From assembly GCA_028874795.1 (NCBI GenBank), contig JAPPHT010000044.1:30643-70543 (forward strand): a stretch of DNA of 39,901 nucleotides, read 5' to 3'. The position numbers and the translations under genes were made by a program. The first letter of the stretch is position 1. Every line of letters begins with the position of its first letter. The stretch comes from Chloroflexota bacterium (lineage in GTDB: Bacteria; Chloroflexota; Dehalococcoidia; Lucifugimonadales; Australimonadaceae). The notes below the pieces were generated by a model. It did not search any database and had not been told where the DNA came from. It saw nothing but the letters and a program-made list of their open reading frames with translations. This document shows, piece by piece, positions 7,843-15,970 of this stretch.

Positions 7843-8884
7843 CCCATTCCCGTACGCAATCGATCATGTGCATGACGTTGTCCAGCGGGGTCTGGGGCAG
7901 GATACCGTGACCGAGATTGAAGATGTGGCCGGGGCGGCCTCCCGCGCGTTGCAGCACGTCGCGGGTCTGCTCCCGCACCACCTCCGGAGGGCCGAGCAGG
8001 ACGGCAGGGTCCAGATTGCCCTGCACGGCGACGGCTCCCAACGAAGCCCACGCCTCGTCCAGAGGAACGCGCCAGTCCAGGCCCACCACGTCGGCGCCGC
8101 TCTCCCGGATGACCTCGTTGAGTCCGCCGGAGCCCGTCGCGAAATGGATGACCGGGGCGCCCGCCGCCTTGACCGCGCTAAGGATCTCGCGGGTGTAGGG
8201 GAAGACGTACTCCTGGTAGTCGCGCCTGCTCAACCAGCCGACCCAGCTGTCGAACAGTTGCAGCGCCTGCGCACCCGCGGCCGCCTGGGCCAGCAGATAC
8301 GTCTTCACCATACCGCTGAGACGGCCCATCAGGCCGTGCCACAGGTCCGGCTGGCTGTACATCATCGCCTTGGTTGCGGCGTAGTTCCGTGACGGCCCCC
8401 CCTCGATCAGGTACGTGGCAAGCGTGAACGGCGCACCGGCGAACCCGATCAGCGCCTTCTCGTCCGGCAGCTCGGCCCGCACGAGCCTCAGCGCCTCCAA
8501 CATGTACGGCACATCCTGCTCGGGCTCGAGCGGGCGCAGGCGTTCGAGGTCGCCGCGAGAGCGGACCGGAGGGTCTATGACCGGGCCGACCTTCTCCACC
8601 AACTCCACCTCGATGCCGACGCCGACCAACGGCGTCACGATATCGGCGAAGACGATCGCGGCGTCGACGTCGAAGCGCTCCAGCGGCTGCAGGGTTACGC
8701 TGGCGGCGAGCTCCGGGTTGCGGCAGATGTCCAGGAGGCTGTGCTTCTCCCGCACCTTCCGGTACTCGGGCAGTACCCGCCCGGCCTGCCGCATGATCCA
8801 CAACGGAGTGCGCCCGGTACTTTCCATCCTGGCAGCCTTCAGCAGCGCAGGCTCATACCCGGTGTGCGTTGCGAGCGTACTCAT
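7823..8884 (-). CDS. hemE: uroporphyrinogen decarboxylase
   Basis: A 353-residue cytosolic enzyme that decarboxylates the four acetate side chains of uroporphyrinogen III to give coproporphyrinogen III. Both family signatures are present: PLWIMRQAGRVLPEYR (about 27-42) and the GFAGAPFTLATYLIEG block. The catalytic Asp segment is FADIVTP (D82). Length is normal. It lies 15 bp downstream of chdC and overlaps cgoX, so it supplies the substrate for the next gene product in the same transcript. Confidence 0.95.
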   Translation of the reverse strand: MSTLATHTGYEPALLKAARMESTGRTPLWIMRQAGRVLPEYRKVREKHSLLDICRNPELAASVTLQPLERFDVDAAIVFADIVTPLVGVGIEVELVEKVGPVIDPPVRSRGDLERLRPLEPEQDVPYMLEALRLVRAELPDEKALIGFAGAPFTLATYLIEGGPSRNYAATKAMMYSQPDLWHGLMGRLSGMVKTYLLAQAAAGAQALQLFDSWVGWLSRRDYQEYVFPYTREILSAVKAAGAPVIHFATGSGGLNEVIRESGADVVGLDWRVPLDEAWASLGAVAVQGNLDPAVLLGPPEVVREQTRDVLQRAGGRPGHIFNLGHGILPQTPLDNVMHMIDCVREWDGAHAS

Positions 8885-8899
8885 CGCGTCTGCGTCCGG

Positions 8900-9592
8900 C
8901 TATCCGAGCAGGTCCAGGATGCGTTCAGGCTCTCTCTTCACACACGTGAAGATGGGCGTGTCGCGCAGGGTGTGACGCCTGGCCTCGGTGGAGCGGAGCT
9001 CGACGACGAGGTCCTGGAACTCGGCGAGCGAGTCTGTCTCGTATCCCACGATGAACTCCTGGTCACCCAGCCCGGTAGAGTAGAGCAGTATCTGGCTGAT
9101 GTCGGGATGGGTCCGCCCCACGCGGATGTGCTCGTTCATCATCCCCTGCCTCGCCTCGCGGGAGATGAGGTACCACTCTATCGTCTTCGTGAAGGGGTAG
9201 AGCACGAAGTACCTTCCCTTCTCCTGCGTCTCCTCCGCGTGGTCCTGTCCCGTCCGTGCCTGGCCATACGTGGACCGCCGCAGGAGTCCGAAGTACGAGT
9301 GGCTGACTTCCAGGAAGCCCCCCAGCTCCGTGGCGAGCAGAGCGCCCAGCGTATCTTCGAGGGGTTCGAGTCCGGACGACGTCCGCCACAGCATGAAGTC
9401 CGTGTCAGGCCGGAGCCCGAGCGTGCTGTAGGAATGCGCCGGCGCCTCGGCTTCGGTCGCACGGAGGGTGGTGAGGAACTCTTCCTTGTGGCGGGTCCTC
9501 GTATCGGCGGCTTCCCGCCGCCATGATCCGTCCACCTTGAAGAACACGAACTGGACGCAGGTGTCGCCTGTTCCTGTGGGACCGTCTTTCAA
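8900..9592 (-). CDS. chdC: coproheme decarboxylase (HemQ, chlorite dismutase family)
   Basis: A 230-residue protein of the chlorite-dismutase-like HemQ/ChdC family, which converts coproheme III to heme b using H2O2. The catalytic Tyr lies in YPFTKTIEWY (Y132), and the proximal heme His in MMNEHIRVGR (H155). The Gln/Arg layout of true chlorite dismutases is not evident. The only usable start is TTG at 9592; an in-frame stop lies 15 nt upstream, and AAGGA sits about 10 nt before the TTG. It is the first protein gene of the heme operon and lies 34 bp downstream of tRNA-Gln. Its presence assigns the operon to the coproporphyrin-dependent route. Confidence 0.92.
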   Translation of the reverse strand: MKDGPTGTGDTCVQFVFFKVDGSWRREAADTRTRHKEEFLTTLRATEAEAPAHSYSTLGLRPDTDFMLWRTSSGLEPLEDTLGALLATELGGFLEVSHSYFGLLRRSTYGQARTGQDHAEETQEKGRYFVLYPFTKTIEWYLISREARQGMMNEHIRVGRTHPDISQILLYSTGLGDQEFIVGYETDSLAEFQDLVVELRSTEARRHTLRDTPIFTCVKREPERILDLLG

Positions 9593-9626
9593 CTCAGGCC
9601 ATCCTTGTCACGCGGCGGCTCCAGCC

Positions 9627-9700
9627 TGGCTGCCCCGCCTGGATTCGAACCAGGGTCAACAGATCCAAAGTCTGCTGTGCTACCACTGCACCACGGGGCA
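9627..9700 (-). tRNA. tRNA-Gln (anticodon TTG)
   Basis: The minus strand folds as a complete cloverleaf: acceptor TGCCCCG pairs with CGGGGCA, the D-stem is GTGC/GCAC, the anticodon arm is GCAGA-CTTTGGA-TCTGT with anticodon TTG, and the T-arm is CCTGG-TTCGAAT-CCAGG. The discriminator is G, and CCA is encoded at 9627-9629. Total length is 74 nt including CCA. It lies between the NIPSNAP gene and chdC on the same strand and may be processed from a shared transcript. Confidence 0.95.
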
Positions 9701-9779
9701 CCGAGCCAGTGCATCGCTATTGTACCGCTCGGCGTCCCCGCACGGACCGGCGACCCTACGCCGGGAGCTGCGGTGAGAA

Positions 9780-10085
9780 TTACGTAGCCTCCCAGATCGA
9801 GTTCTCGATCCGGGCGACGATGAGGCCGTCCTTCTCAGACTCGGCGAAGGCGCGTATGCGCTCCGGGTCGTCGCGGAAGGTCGCCCACTTCGCGCGCCGC
9901 TCGGCGTCGTCCTCCCACGCCAGCATGTAGTGGAACTTCGTGTTGTCGCCCACGGACTCCGTCCAGTACCCCACGGGGCGGAATCCGTGCCGCAGGAAGA
10001 TCTCGTGCGTGACGTTCCCGAACCGCTGAACGACGGCTCGCAGTTTGCCCGGCATCGCATGGTAGGTGCGCATCTCGTAGATCAT
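9780..10085 (-). CDS. NIPSNAP family protein
   Basis: A 101-residue ferredoxin-like alpha/beta-barrel protein of the NIPSNAP family, recognised by the opening MIYEMRTYHAMPGKL, the FGNVTHEIFLRHGF segment, and YMLAWEDDAERRAKW. Members are single-domain dimeric proteins of uncertain chemistry, sometimes found near catabolic genes. I chose ATG 10085 over the upstream 10118 because GAGGAGGG lies 5 nt before it and the family N-terminus begins there. It follows the DUF192 lipoprotein gene on the same strand with a 74-bp gap. No substrate can be inferred. Confidence 0.85.
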   Translation of the reverse strand: MIYEMRTYHAMPGKLRAVVQRFGNVTHEIFLRHGFRPVGYWTESVGDNTKFHYMLAWEDDAERRAKWATFRDDPERIRAFAESEKDGLIVARIENSIWEAT

Positions 10086-10159
10086 GGAACCCTCCTCAGC
10101 CGCGTGAGGATACCCCATCGCGCGAGCGGTCGCTCGTATTCACTCCTGCGCGGGACAGC

Positions 10160-10816
10160 CTACGGAAGCGGCGCATAGGTAACGACCGAGCCCTCGCCGA
10201 TGCCAAGCTCCTCAGAAAGCCCCGCGTTGATCTCCAGCACGTAGCGTATCGGTGCGCCCGATGAGTAGAGCGGCAACGCCGAGCCCGGTGTCCCCGGCTC
10301 GGGGAAGGGCAACCGCTCCGCGACGCCCGTGACGACGAGGTCGTCCGATATCCAGACGATGTCTATGGGGAAGCGCATACCGCGCATCCAGAACGTCGCG
10401 CTCCCCGTGCCGCCCATGTCGAACCACATGCCGCGTCCCCGTTCGAGTCCGTCGCGCCCGCCGAGTCCCAGACGCCGCCGATCGGGAGTATCCGCCACGT
10501 CCACGCCGAACGTGAATCCCTCGATGGTCACCTCGGCCTGCGGATAGCCCGACGGCGTCGGCGTAGGCGCCGGTGTTGGCGTCGGCGAGGGCGCCGGACT
10601 AGGCGTTGGCGTGGGCACGGGTGTCGGGGTCGGCGTTGATGTGGAAGTCGCGGTCGGGGTTGGCGCAGGCGTTGACGTAGGGGCCGACGTGGGCGTGGGG
10701 GTGGAAACGGGGGTGGGGGTCGGCGTCGGGTCAAGCGAGCACGACAGTGCCGCCAGGGCGACCGCCGCGCAGAACGACAGCACGACGGGAAGCGCATGCC
10801 AACGGTGCGAAGTCAT
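10160..10816 (-). CDS. DUF192 lipoprotein with Pro/Thr tether
   Basis: A 218-residue predicted lipoprotein. A signal sequence ends in lipobox LAALSC (Cys26). Residues about 30-89 are an almost pure TP/AP/SP repeat that should act as an extended surface tether. The C-terminal 125 residues are a DUF192 domain: [32 protein letters not shown] and VLEINAG. DUF192 function is unknown. The repetitive linker is built from near-repeats of GGCGT/GGGGT on the plus strand and is prone to length change. It follows the Rieske oxygenase gene by 30 bp, suggesting co-transcription. The start at 10816 is the only one giving a complete signal peptide. Confidence 0.85.
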   Translation of the reverse strand: MTSHRWHALPVVLSFCAAVALAALSCSLDPTPTPTPVSTPTPTSAPTSTPAPTPTATSTSTPTPTPVPTPTPSPAPSPTPTPAPTPTPSGYPQAEVTIEGFTFGVDVADTPDRRRLGLGGRDGLERGRGMWFDMGGTGSATFWMRGMRFPIDIVWISDDLVVTGVAERLPFPEPGTPGSALPLYSSGAPIRYVLEINAGLSEELGIGEGSVVTYAPLP

Positions 10817-10846
10817 CGACCCATCGCGCCGGCGGCAACCGCGCCG

Positions 10847-12238
10847 TCAGGCCCCTTGTGCCTGCCGCAGCTGCAACTCCTCTGTCTCACGGTAGAGCTG
10901 CACGATGGTGTCGCGGTCCGGGCAGTACCTGTCCACGTCGTCGTCGATGTAGAGCCAGCCGCCCTTGGAGACCTTGTGGAAGTTGGCGCGGTAGTAGATG
11001 CTCCCCCTCGGTCCGCGGTTCGCAACCACCTGCGCCGCTGTCTCACCGTCCTGTTCCAGCAGCCGCTCCGGGCGCTCTATCGTGGACGGGTCGCGGAAGA
11101 CGTTCATCGGCTCGCCGCCGTCCTGCACCACCTTGATCTGCTCCTTCAAGAGGTTCCGGTACGCGATGACCAACGCGTCCGATACGCCCAGGTGCTCCTG
11201 TGTCCTGTCTGCGATCTCTCCCTGGGACCACCACGCGATCATGTCCTGGGAGAGCACGTTGTCCAGGATCGGCTCGCCGTTCGCGTAGTCCAGCGGGACG
11301 TCGGCATAGGGGACTCCATGCTGCTCCGGCACGTTCACTCCCGGCGGGAAGTCGTAGTAGAAGTACTGGAAGTGCCAGGTGTTCGTGTCGTCCAGCGGCA
11401 CGCCTATCTGGTACGACTTGCGGATCGTACCCGGCGCGTACGGCGCGAACGTGAGCGTATAGGGGAAGAGGAACGAGTTCGTGCCGATCGTCCAGGACGG
11501 CTCGTCCTCGCTCTTGTCCGATTCGAGGTTGCCCTTCGTGAACCCGAACTGGTTCCAGACGGGCTGGTACCTCGTGTAGACGCCCTTGTCGAGCTTGTCC
11601 TGCTGCTGGCGCATCGTCGCGTTGTAGCGGGCCCGGTTATCGTCAGTCAGCCTCCCCTGCCGTTCGAGTGCGTACTGCGCGAGCCGCCCGTGCAGGTAGA
11701 CCGCGTGGCCCAGGTCGCCCCGGTTCTCCATGACCTGCAGCCAGTTGCACGGAAGACGGTGAGCGACGATCTGGCGGAACCCGCCCGGCCGCACGAACAG
11801 GTCCCAGCGGGGGAGCAGCGGGACGGGCGCGGGGCCGAGGTACGCCCACACGAGACCGCCCATCTCCTGTACCGGGTAGTGCAGCGTCTGCACCTTCTCC
11901 TTGAACGTGCTGTCCGGCGGCTCCAGCGGCGTCTCGATGCAACGGCCCTCCTCGTCGAACAGCCACCCGTGGTAGGCGCAGCGCAGGCCCCTTTCCTCCG
12001 GGATGCCGTACTGGAGGCTCATCAGGCGGTGCGGGCAACGCAGGCCGAGCAGCCCCAGCGTGCCGGAGCGGTCGCGGTACAGCGCCAGCTCCTCGCCGAG
12101 GATCTTCACCTTACGCACCGGGTTCTGGTCCAGCTGCTGCACAGCCGCGATGGGGTGCCAGTAGCGCCGCATCAACTCGCCGCCAGGCGTGCCCGGCCCC
12201 ACCCGCGTCAGCAACTCGTTATCCTGCGCAGTCAGCAT
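10847..12238 (-). CDS. Rieske non-heme iron oxygenase, large subunit
   Basis: A 463-residue aromatic-ring-hydroxylating-type oxygenase alpha subunit, nearest in style to phthalate dioxygenase-like enzymes. The Rieske [2Fe-2S] ligands are CPH and CAYHGW at about 68-95. The mononuclear Fe site is D-x2-H-x4-H in NRGDLGHAVYLHG, with a later Asp candidate in LSQDMIAWW. The start has GGGAGGG upstream. No reductase or ferredoxin gene is adjacent, so electrons must come from elsewhere. It lies 33 bp downstream of ruvB and upstream of the DUF192 gene. It is a paralogue of the Rieske gene at 16441: the first 100 residues match closely, the catalytic C-terminal halves less so. The substrate is unknown. 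Confidence 0.9.
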   Translation of the reverse strand: MLTAQDNELLTRVGPGTPGGELMRRYWHPIAAVQQLDQNPVRKVKILGEELALYRDRSGTLGLLGLRCPHRLMSLQYGIPEERGLRCAYHGWLFDEEGRCIETPLEPPDSTFKEKVQTLHYPVQEMGGLVWAYLGPAPVPLLPRWDLFVRPGGFRQIVAHRLPCNWLQVMENRGDLGHAVYLHGRLAQYALERQGRLTDDNRARYNATMRQQQDKLDKGVYTRYQPVWNQFGFTKGNLESDKSEDEPSWTIGTNSFLFPYTLTFAPYAPGTIRKSYQIGVPLDDTNTWHFQYFYYDFPPGVNVPEQHGVPYADVPLDYANGEPILDNVLSQDMIAWWSQGEIADRTQEHLGVSDALVIAYRNLLKEQIKVVQDGGEPMNVFRDPSTIERPERLLEQDGETAAQVVANRGPRGSIYYRANFHKVSKGGWLYIDDDVDRYCPDRDTIVQLYRETEELQLRQAQGA

Positions 12239-12271
12239 CGCGTGTCCCTCCCATCATGCTACGCACTCCGC

Positions 12272-13318
12272 TCACTGGCCCGTGCTGTCCCACAGCTGCG
12301 GCTGCCCGACCACGAGTCGCGGCGGCGGCGTGATACCCAGGTGCTCGTACGCTGCGCGAGTCAGCATCCTTCCCCGCGGCGTGCGGTTCAGGAAGCCCAG
12401 CTGCATCAGGTACGGCTCGTAGACGTCCATGATGGTGTCTGCCTCTTCGCCCGTAGACGCCGCGAGCGTATCGAGGCCCACCGGGCCGCCGCCGTACTTC
12501 TCCGCGATCATCCGCACGAGGCGGTGGTCGACCTCGTCGAGGCCGAGCGCGTCCACCTCCATCAGCCCGAGCGCCTGCGATGCCACTTCCTGCGTCACGC
12601 GGCCGTCGGCGCGCACCTGCGCGAAGTCGCGCACCCGGCGCAGCAGCCGGTTCGCCACGCGGGGCGTTCCCCGTGCGCGCTTGGCGACTTCTTCGACGCC
12701 TCCCTCTTCCGCCTCCAGCTCCATGATGCGCGCCGAGCGTCGCACGATGGCCTGCATTGCGGCTTCGTCGTAGAAGTCGAGCCGGTAGACCGAGCCGAAC
12801 CGGTCCCGCAAGGGCGCGCTCAGCATCGAGTAGCGGGTCGTCGCACCGACCAGCGTGAACGGTTCTACCTTCAGGTTGATGCTCTGCGCCTGCAGCCCTT
12901 TCCCCATCACCCACGAGAGCGAGTAGTCCTCCATCGCCGGGTAAAGGATCTCCTCCACGAGTTTGCTCAGCCGGTGGATCTCGTCGATGAACAGCACGTC
13001 GCCGGGTTTGAGCTGCGTGAGGAGCGACGCCATGTCGCCGGGACGCTCGATGGCCGGCCCCGCGGTCGTGCGGATGTTTGCACCCATCTCCGCGGCGATG
13101 ATGGTTGCGAGCGTCGTCTTGCCCAGGCCGGGCGGGCCGTAGAGCAGCACGTGGTCCAGCGGCTCGCCGCGCTGCAGGGCGGCGTCCATGGAGATCGTGA
13201 GTGTCTCTTTGACGCGCTCCTGCCCGATGTACTCGGCGAGGCGCCTTGGGCGCAGTCCGCCCTCCGAGCCCCGGTCCTCCTCGCGCGCTGCTCCTGAGAC
13301 GATGCGTTCCTTGGCCAT
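12272..13318 (-). CDS. ruvB: Holliday junction branch migration ATPase RuvB
   Basis: A 348-residue AAA+ motor that drives branch migration at Holliday junctions with RuvA. Visible motifs are [11 protein letters not shown], Walker [10 protein letters not shown], Walker B FIDEIHRL, sensor VGATTR and the arginine-finger region PLRDRFG, with the RuvB winged helix at the C-terminus ([16 protein letters not shown]). Full length. ruvA and ruvC are not adjacent. It diverges from hicB; the shared 97-bp spacer contains an 18-bp palindrome that could be an operator. Confidence 0.97.
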   Translation of the reverse strand: MAKERIVSGAAREEDRGSEGGLRPRRLAEYIGQERVKETLTISMDAALQRGEPLDHVLLYGPPGLGKTTLATIIAAEMGANIRTTAGPAIERPGDMASLLTQLKPGDVLFIDEIHRLSKLVEEILYPAMEDYSLSWVMGKGLQAQSINLKVEPFTLVGATTRYSMLSAPLRDRFGSVYRLDFYDEAAMQAIVRRSARIMELEAEEGGVEEVAKRARGTPRVANRLLRRVRDFAQVRADGRVTQEVASQALGLMEVDALGLDEVDHRLVRMIAEKYGGGPVGLDTLAASTGEEADTIMDVYEPYLMQLGFLNRTPRGRMLTRAAYEHLGITPPPRLVVGQPQLWDSTGQ

Positions 13319-13327
13319 CCCGCCGCG

Positions 13328-13384
13328 ATTCTAGCGCATGACGTGCAGGAGCCTGCACGCGACCCGAGTCGCCCCTGCTACAAT
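13328..13384. promoter_or_regulatory. divergent ruvB/hicB promoter region with 18-bp palindrome
   Basis: On the minus strand TAGAAT (13333-13328) is a -10 candidate for ruvB. On the plus strand an extended -10, TGcTACAAT (13376-13384), serves hicB. Between them is CGTGCAGG-AG-CCTGCACG (13342-13359), an inverted repeat with a 2-bp centre that covers the -35 position of both promoters. It could be a HicB operator or an SOS-type site for ruvB; sequence alone does not decide. Confidence 0.5.
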
Positions 13385-13415
13385 CACTCACAAGGTAGCG
13401 TCACGGAGGGTGAGC

Positions 13416-13631
13416 ATGGAGCGCACGTACGAAGTTGTGCTCGAACCGTCGGAGCAAGGCGGCTTCACTGTTTTCGTGCCGGGTATGCGTGGCTGCGTCT
13501 CCGAGGGCGCAACGGAAGAAGAAGCGCTGGAGAACATCAAGGACGCGATCCAGGGTTGGCTGGAGGTCTGGGAGGAGATTGAACGAGAGGAAGCCACGTG
13601 GCTCCGCCGCACCGTCGTGATTAGCCGTTGA
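13416..13631 (+). CDS. hicB: HicB-family antitoxin
   Basis: A 71-residue small protein with the partial RNase-H-like HicB fold: YEVVLEPSEQGGFTVFVPGMRGCVSEGATEEEALENI, the typical opening strands and first helix. It lacks a separate DNA-binding domain. The start at 13416 is supported by GGAGGGTGAGC immediately upstream. Its stop codon overlaps the TTG start of a hicA-like reading frame, so the pair was built as a translationally coupled unit in the order hicB-hicA. Because hicA is frameshifted in this sequence, the antitoxin may be an orphan, unless the shift is a sequencing error. Confidence 0.85.
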   Translation: MERTYEVVLEPSEQGGFTVFVPGMRGCVSEGATEEEALENIKDAIQGWLEVWEEIEREEATWLRRTVVISR

Positions 13632-13847
13632 ACCGCCTTCCCGACCTCTCACACCAGCGCATCGTCCGCGCTCTGGAGAGGGGGCGGGTTCTTCATCAAG
13701 CGGCAGGGTAAGCACATTTACATGTACAACCCCGAGCGTCGAATCGTTGCAGTCATCCCTCGGCACAATCCGGTCCAGCGAACCACTCTCCTGAGAATTC
13801 TCCAGCAGATCGGGCTCTCCCCAGACGAGTTCAACGACCTCGTGTAG
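13628..13847 (+). pseudogene. hicA: HicA-like mRNA interferase toxin, frameshifted
   Basis: Translation from TTG 13628 gives NRLPDLSHQRIVRALERG and then shifts frame at a run of five G (13680-13684), stopping after 27 codons. Dropping one G restores an intact 72-residue HicA: the sequence continues GFFIKRQGKHIYMYNPERR, then VAVIPRHNP, and ends at TAG 13847. That includes the KxxGKH catalytic-His segment of HicA double-stranded-RNA-binding-like toxins. The 220-nt span is one base too long for a clean frame. The rest is undamaged, so this is either a recent inactivating +1 mutation, a phase-variable or slippage site, or an assembly error. Confidence 0.72.
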
Positions 13848-13874
13848 CCATCATCCTCCCCGCCTCTCACCCTG

Positions 13875-13880
13875 TACACT
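13875..13880 (+). promoter_or_regulatory. -10 box placed for a leaderless mutase transcript
   Basis: TACACT ends 6 nt before the ATG at 13887, which would put transcription initiation at or next to the A of the start codon. There is no Shine-Dalgarno sequence before this ATG (spacer AACCCC). No good -35 is visible. Confidence 0.4.
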
Positions 13881-13886
13881 AACCCC

Positions 13887-15560
13887 ATGACCGACGACGC
13901 CCACGAGCGCTGGCAACGCGAGACATACGAGCCCGCCGTCCGCCGCGTGCCGGAGCGCAAGCCTGCCTTCTCCACCGAGTCCGGTATCGAGGCCGCGCCC
14001 CTCTACGGACCGGACGGCCCTTCGACAGGCCCAGGACGAACGGACGGGGACTCTCAGGAGGACCGGCTCGGCTATCCGGGCGAGTACCCGTTCACGCGCG
14101 GCGTGCAGCCGTCCATGTATCGCGGTCGCCTCTGGACGATGCGCCAGTACGCGGGTTACTCGACGCCGGAGGACTCCAACGCTCGCTACCGCTTTCTGCT
14201 CTCGCAGGGGCAGACCGGCCTCTCGGTCGCCTTCGACCTCCCCACCCAGACCGGCTACGACGCCGACCACGACATGGCGCGCGCCGAGATCGGCAAGGTC
14301 GGCGTGCCCATCTCCAGCCTGGCGGACATGGAAGCCCTGTTCGACGGCATACCGCTCCGCGACGTCACCACGTCCATGACCATCAACGCCACCGCGCCGA
14401 TGCTGCTCGCGCTCTACCTGGCCGTCGCGCGCAAGCAGGGCGCGCCGTTCGCCGAGATCGGCGGCACCACGCAGAATGACGTGCTGAAGGAGTACATCGC
14501 GCGCGGCACCCACATCTTCCCGCCCCTGCCCTCGCTCCGGCTGGCGACGGACATGTTCGCCTGGTGCGCCGCGGAAGTGCCGCGCTGGAACACGATCAGC
14601 ATCAGCGGCTACCACATGCGCGAGGCGGGCGCGACGGCCCCGCAGGAGCTGGCGTTCACGCTGGCGAACGGCATCGCCTACGTGCAGGCCGCTGTCAACG
14701 CCGGGCTGAACGTGGACGACTTCGCCGGACGGCTCTCCTTCTTCTTCGCATCGCACAACAACCTCTTCGAGGAGGCCGCGAAGTTCCGCGCGGCGCGGCG
14801 CATGTGGGCGCACATCATGCGCCACCGCTTCGGCGCGAAGGACGCGCGCTCATGGATGCTGCGCTTCCACACGCAGACCGCCGGCGTCACGCTCCAGGCG
14901 CAGCAGCCCGACGTGAACGTTGTCCGCACGACGGTGCAGGCGCTCGCCGCGGTGCTCGGCGGCACGCAGTCGCTCCACGTCAATTCGAAGGACGAGGCGC
15001 TCGGGCTGCCCACCGAGGACTCGGCGGCGCTCGCGCTCCGCACGCAGCAGGTGCTTGCGAACGAGTCCGGGGTCGCGGAGACGATCGACCCGCTCGGTGG
15101 GTCGTACTACGTAGAGCGCCTGACGGACCTTATCGAGCGCGAGGCGTCGGCCTACATCGAGCGCATCGACGCGATGGGCGGCGCGGTGGCGGCGATCGAG
15201 GCGGGCTTCCAGCGCGGCGAGATCGAGGAGGCCGCCTACCGCCACTTTCAACTCGTGGAGAGCGGAGAGCGCGTCATCGTGGGCGTCAACGCGTTCACGT
15301 CGGAAGAGGACGAGCGCATCGAGTTGCAGACGATCCCGCCCCACGCGGCCCAACGCCAGCTCGACCGCCTCGCCCGCGTCCGCAGCGAGCGCGATACCGC
15401 GGCGAGCGAGGCGTCGCTGCAACGCCTCGGCGAGGCGGCGCGCTCTGCGTCAACCAATCTCATGCCGCCCATCCTCGAGTGCGTCGAGTCGTACGCCACG
15501 CTCGGGGAGATCTGCTCCACGCTGCGGGACGTGTTCGGCACATTCGAAGCGCCCCCCTAG
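13887..15560 (+). CDS. methylmalonyl-CoA mutase-type large subunit (substrate domain)
   Basis: A 557-residue acyl-CoA mutase large subunit. The TIM-barrel substrate domain shows [70 protein letters not shown] and [10 protein letters not shown]. The C-terminal B12-binding domain of single-chain mutases is absent, so a separate small (about 140-residue) cobalamin-binding subunit must exist elsewhere. Closest in style to archaeal/Chloroflexota split mutases; methylmalonyl-CoA is the likely substrate, but isobutyryl-CoA and related mutases share the fold. The role would be propionate or branched-chain/odd-chain oxidation feeding succinyl-CoA. No MeaB chaperone, epimerase or carboxylase is adjacent. 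Confidence 0.9.
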   Translation: MTDDAHERWQRETYEPAVRRVPERKPAFSTESGIEAAPLYGPDGPSTGPGRTDGDSQEDRLGYPGEYPFTRGVQPSMYRGRLWTMRQYAGYSTPEDSNARYRFLLSQGQTGLSVAFDLPTQTGYDADHDMARAEIGKVGVPISSLADMEALFDGIPLRDVTTSMTINATAPMLLALYLAVARKQGAPFAEIGGTTQNDVLKEYIARGTHIFPPLPSLRLATDMFAWCAAEVPRWNTISISGYHMREAGATAPQELAFTLANGIAYVQAAVNAGLNVDDFAGRLSFFFASHNNLFEEAAKFRAARRMWAHIMRHRFGAKDARSWMLRFHTQTAGVTLQAQQPDVNVVRTTVQALAAVLGGTQSLHVNSKDEALGLPTEDSAALALRTQQVLANESGVAETIDPLGGSYYVERLTDLIEREASAYIERIDAMGGAVAAIEAGFQRGEIEEAAYRHFQLVESGERVIVGVNAFTSEEDERIELQTIPPHAAQRQLDRLARVRSERDTAASEASLQRLGEAARSASTNLMPPILECVESYATLGEICSTLRDVFGTFEAPP

Positions 15561-15611
15561 CCACCCCCACATGTCCACAGTGGTTCCAAGGACCGTTCCG
15601 GCCTTACAAGG

Positions 15612-15647
15612 TATAGACTAGTCTAGTCTGGATGATATAGACTAGTC
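15612..15647. promoter_or_regulatory. paired TATAGACTAGTC sites upstream of the Phd/YefM-VapC operon
   Basis: TATAGACTAGTC occurs twice (15612-15623 and 15636-15647), 24 bp apart. Each copy contains the palindrome ACTAGT, and the first extends to a 15-bp symmetric AGACTAGTCTAGTCT (15615-15629). The sites lie 27-62 bp before the antitoxin start and contain TATAGA-like -10 candidates. Toxin-antitoxin operons are usually repressed by the antitoxin at such repeated palindromes, so this is the likely operator. Confidence 0.65.
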
Positions 15648-15673
15648 CTGATTGAAGAACGAGGAGGAACACC

Positions 15674-15970
15674 GTGACCACGCGAACCGCACCTCAACGT
15701 GACGACCCCACCCGCACGTGGACCATCGCCGAAACCAAGGCGCGGCTGTCTGAGATCCTGCGCCTCGCAGACGAGGAAGGACCCCAACGCATCGGCGTGC
15801 AGCGCGCGTTCATCGTTGTGCCGGAACGCGTCTGGCAGGAGCGGGCGCGTCCCCGCAAACCGCTCGGCCAGTGGCTCGTGGAGAACTTCCCCCGTGGCAT
15901 CGACCTGGAACTCCCTTCCCGTGACGATGACGACCGCGAGATCCCCTTCGCCGACGAAGCCAACCGATGA
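15674..15970 (+). CDS. Phd/YefM-family antitoxin
   Basis: A 98-residue antitoxin. The N-terminal DNA-binding fold of the Phd/YefM type is visible in TWTIAETKARLSEILRLADEEGPQRIG followed by FIVVPERVW; the acidic, disordered-looking C-terminus (about 75-98) should wrap the toxin. The start is GTG 15674, with GAGGAGGAA placed ideally before it. Its stop overlaps the toxin start (ATGA). It would neutralise the downstream PIN-domain RNase and, with it, repress the operon at the paired sites at 15612-15647. Confidence 0.88.
   Translation: MTTRTAPQRDDPTRTWTIAETKARLSEILRLADEEGPQRIGVQRAFIVVPERVWQERARPRKPLGQWLVENFPRGIDLELPSRDDDDREIPFADEANR

Noticed and set aside
9627-9700. tRNA-Gln as an integration site for a mobile island
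   Set aside because: No integrase, no duplicated tRNA 3' end and no shift in gene character on either side within the window.
9605-9787. Plus-strand frame encoding PPGFEPGSTDPKSAVLPLHH
   Set aside because: It is the antisense translation of tRNA-Gln, a common false protein.
10549-10735. Tandem GGCGT-like repeats considered as a CRISPR or minisatellite array
   Set aside because: The units encode the TP/AP tether of the DUF192 lipoprotein; there are no spacers.
10796-13297. 833-codon plus-strand open frame
   Set aside because: It is antisense to the Rieske and ruvB genes; Arg/Val/Leu-rich with no family similarity, as expected from high-GC codon use.
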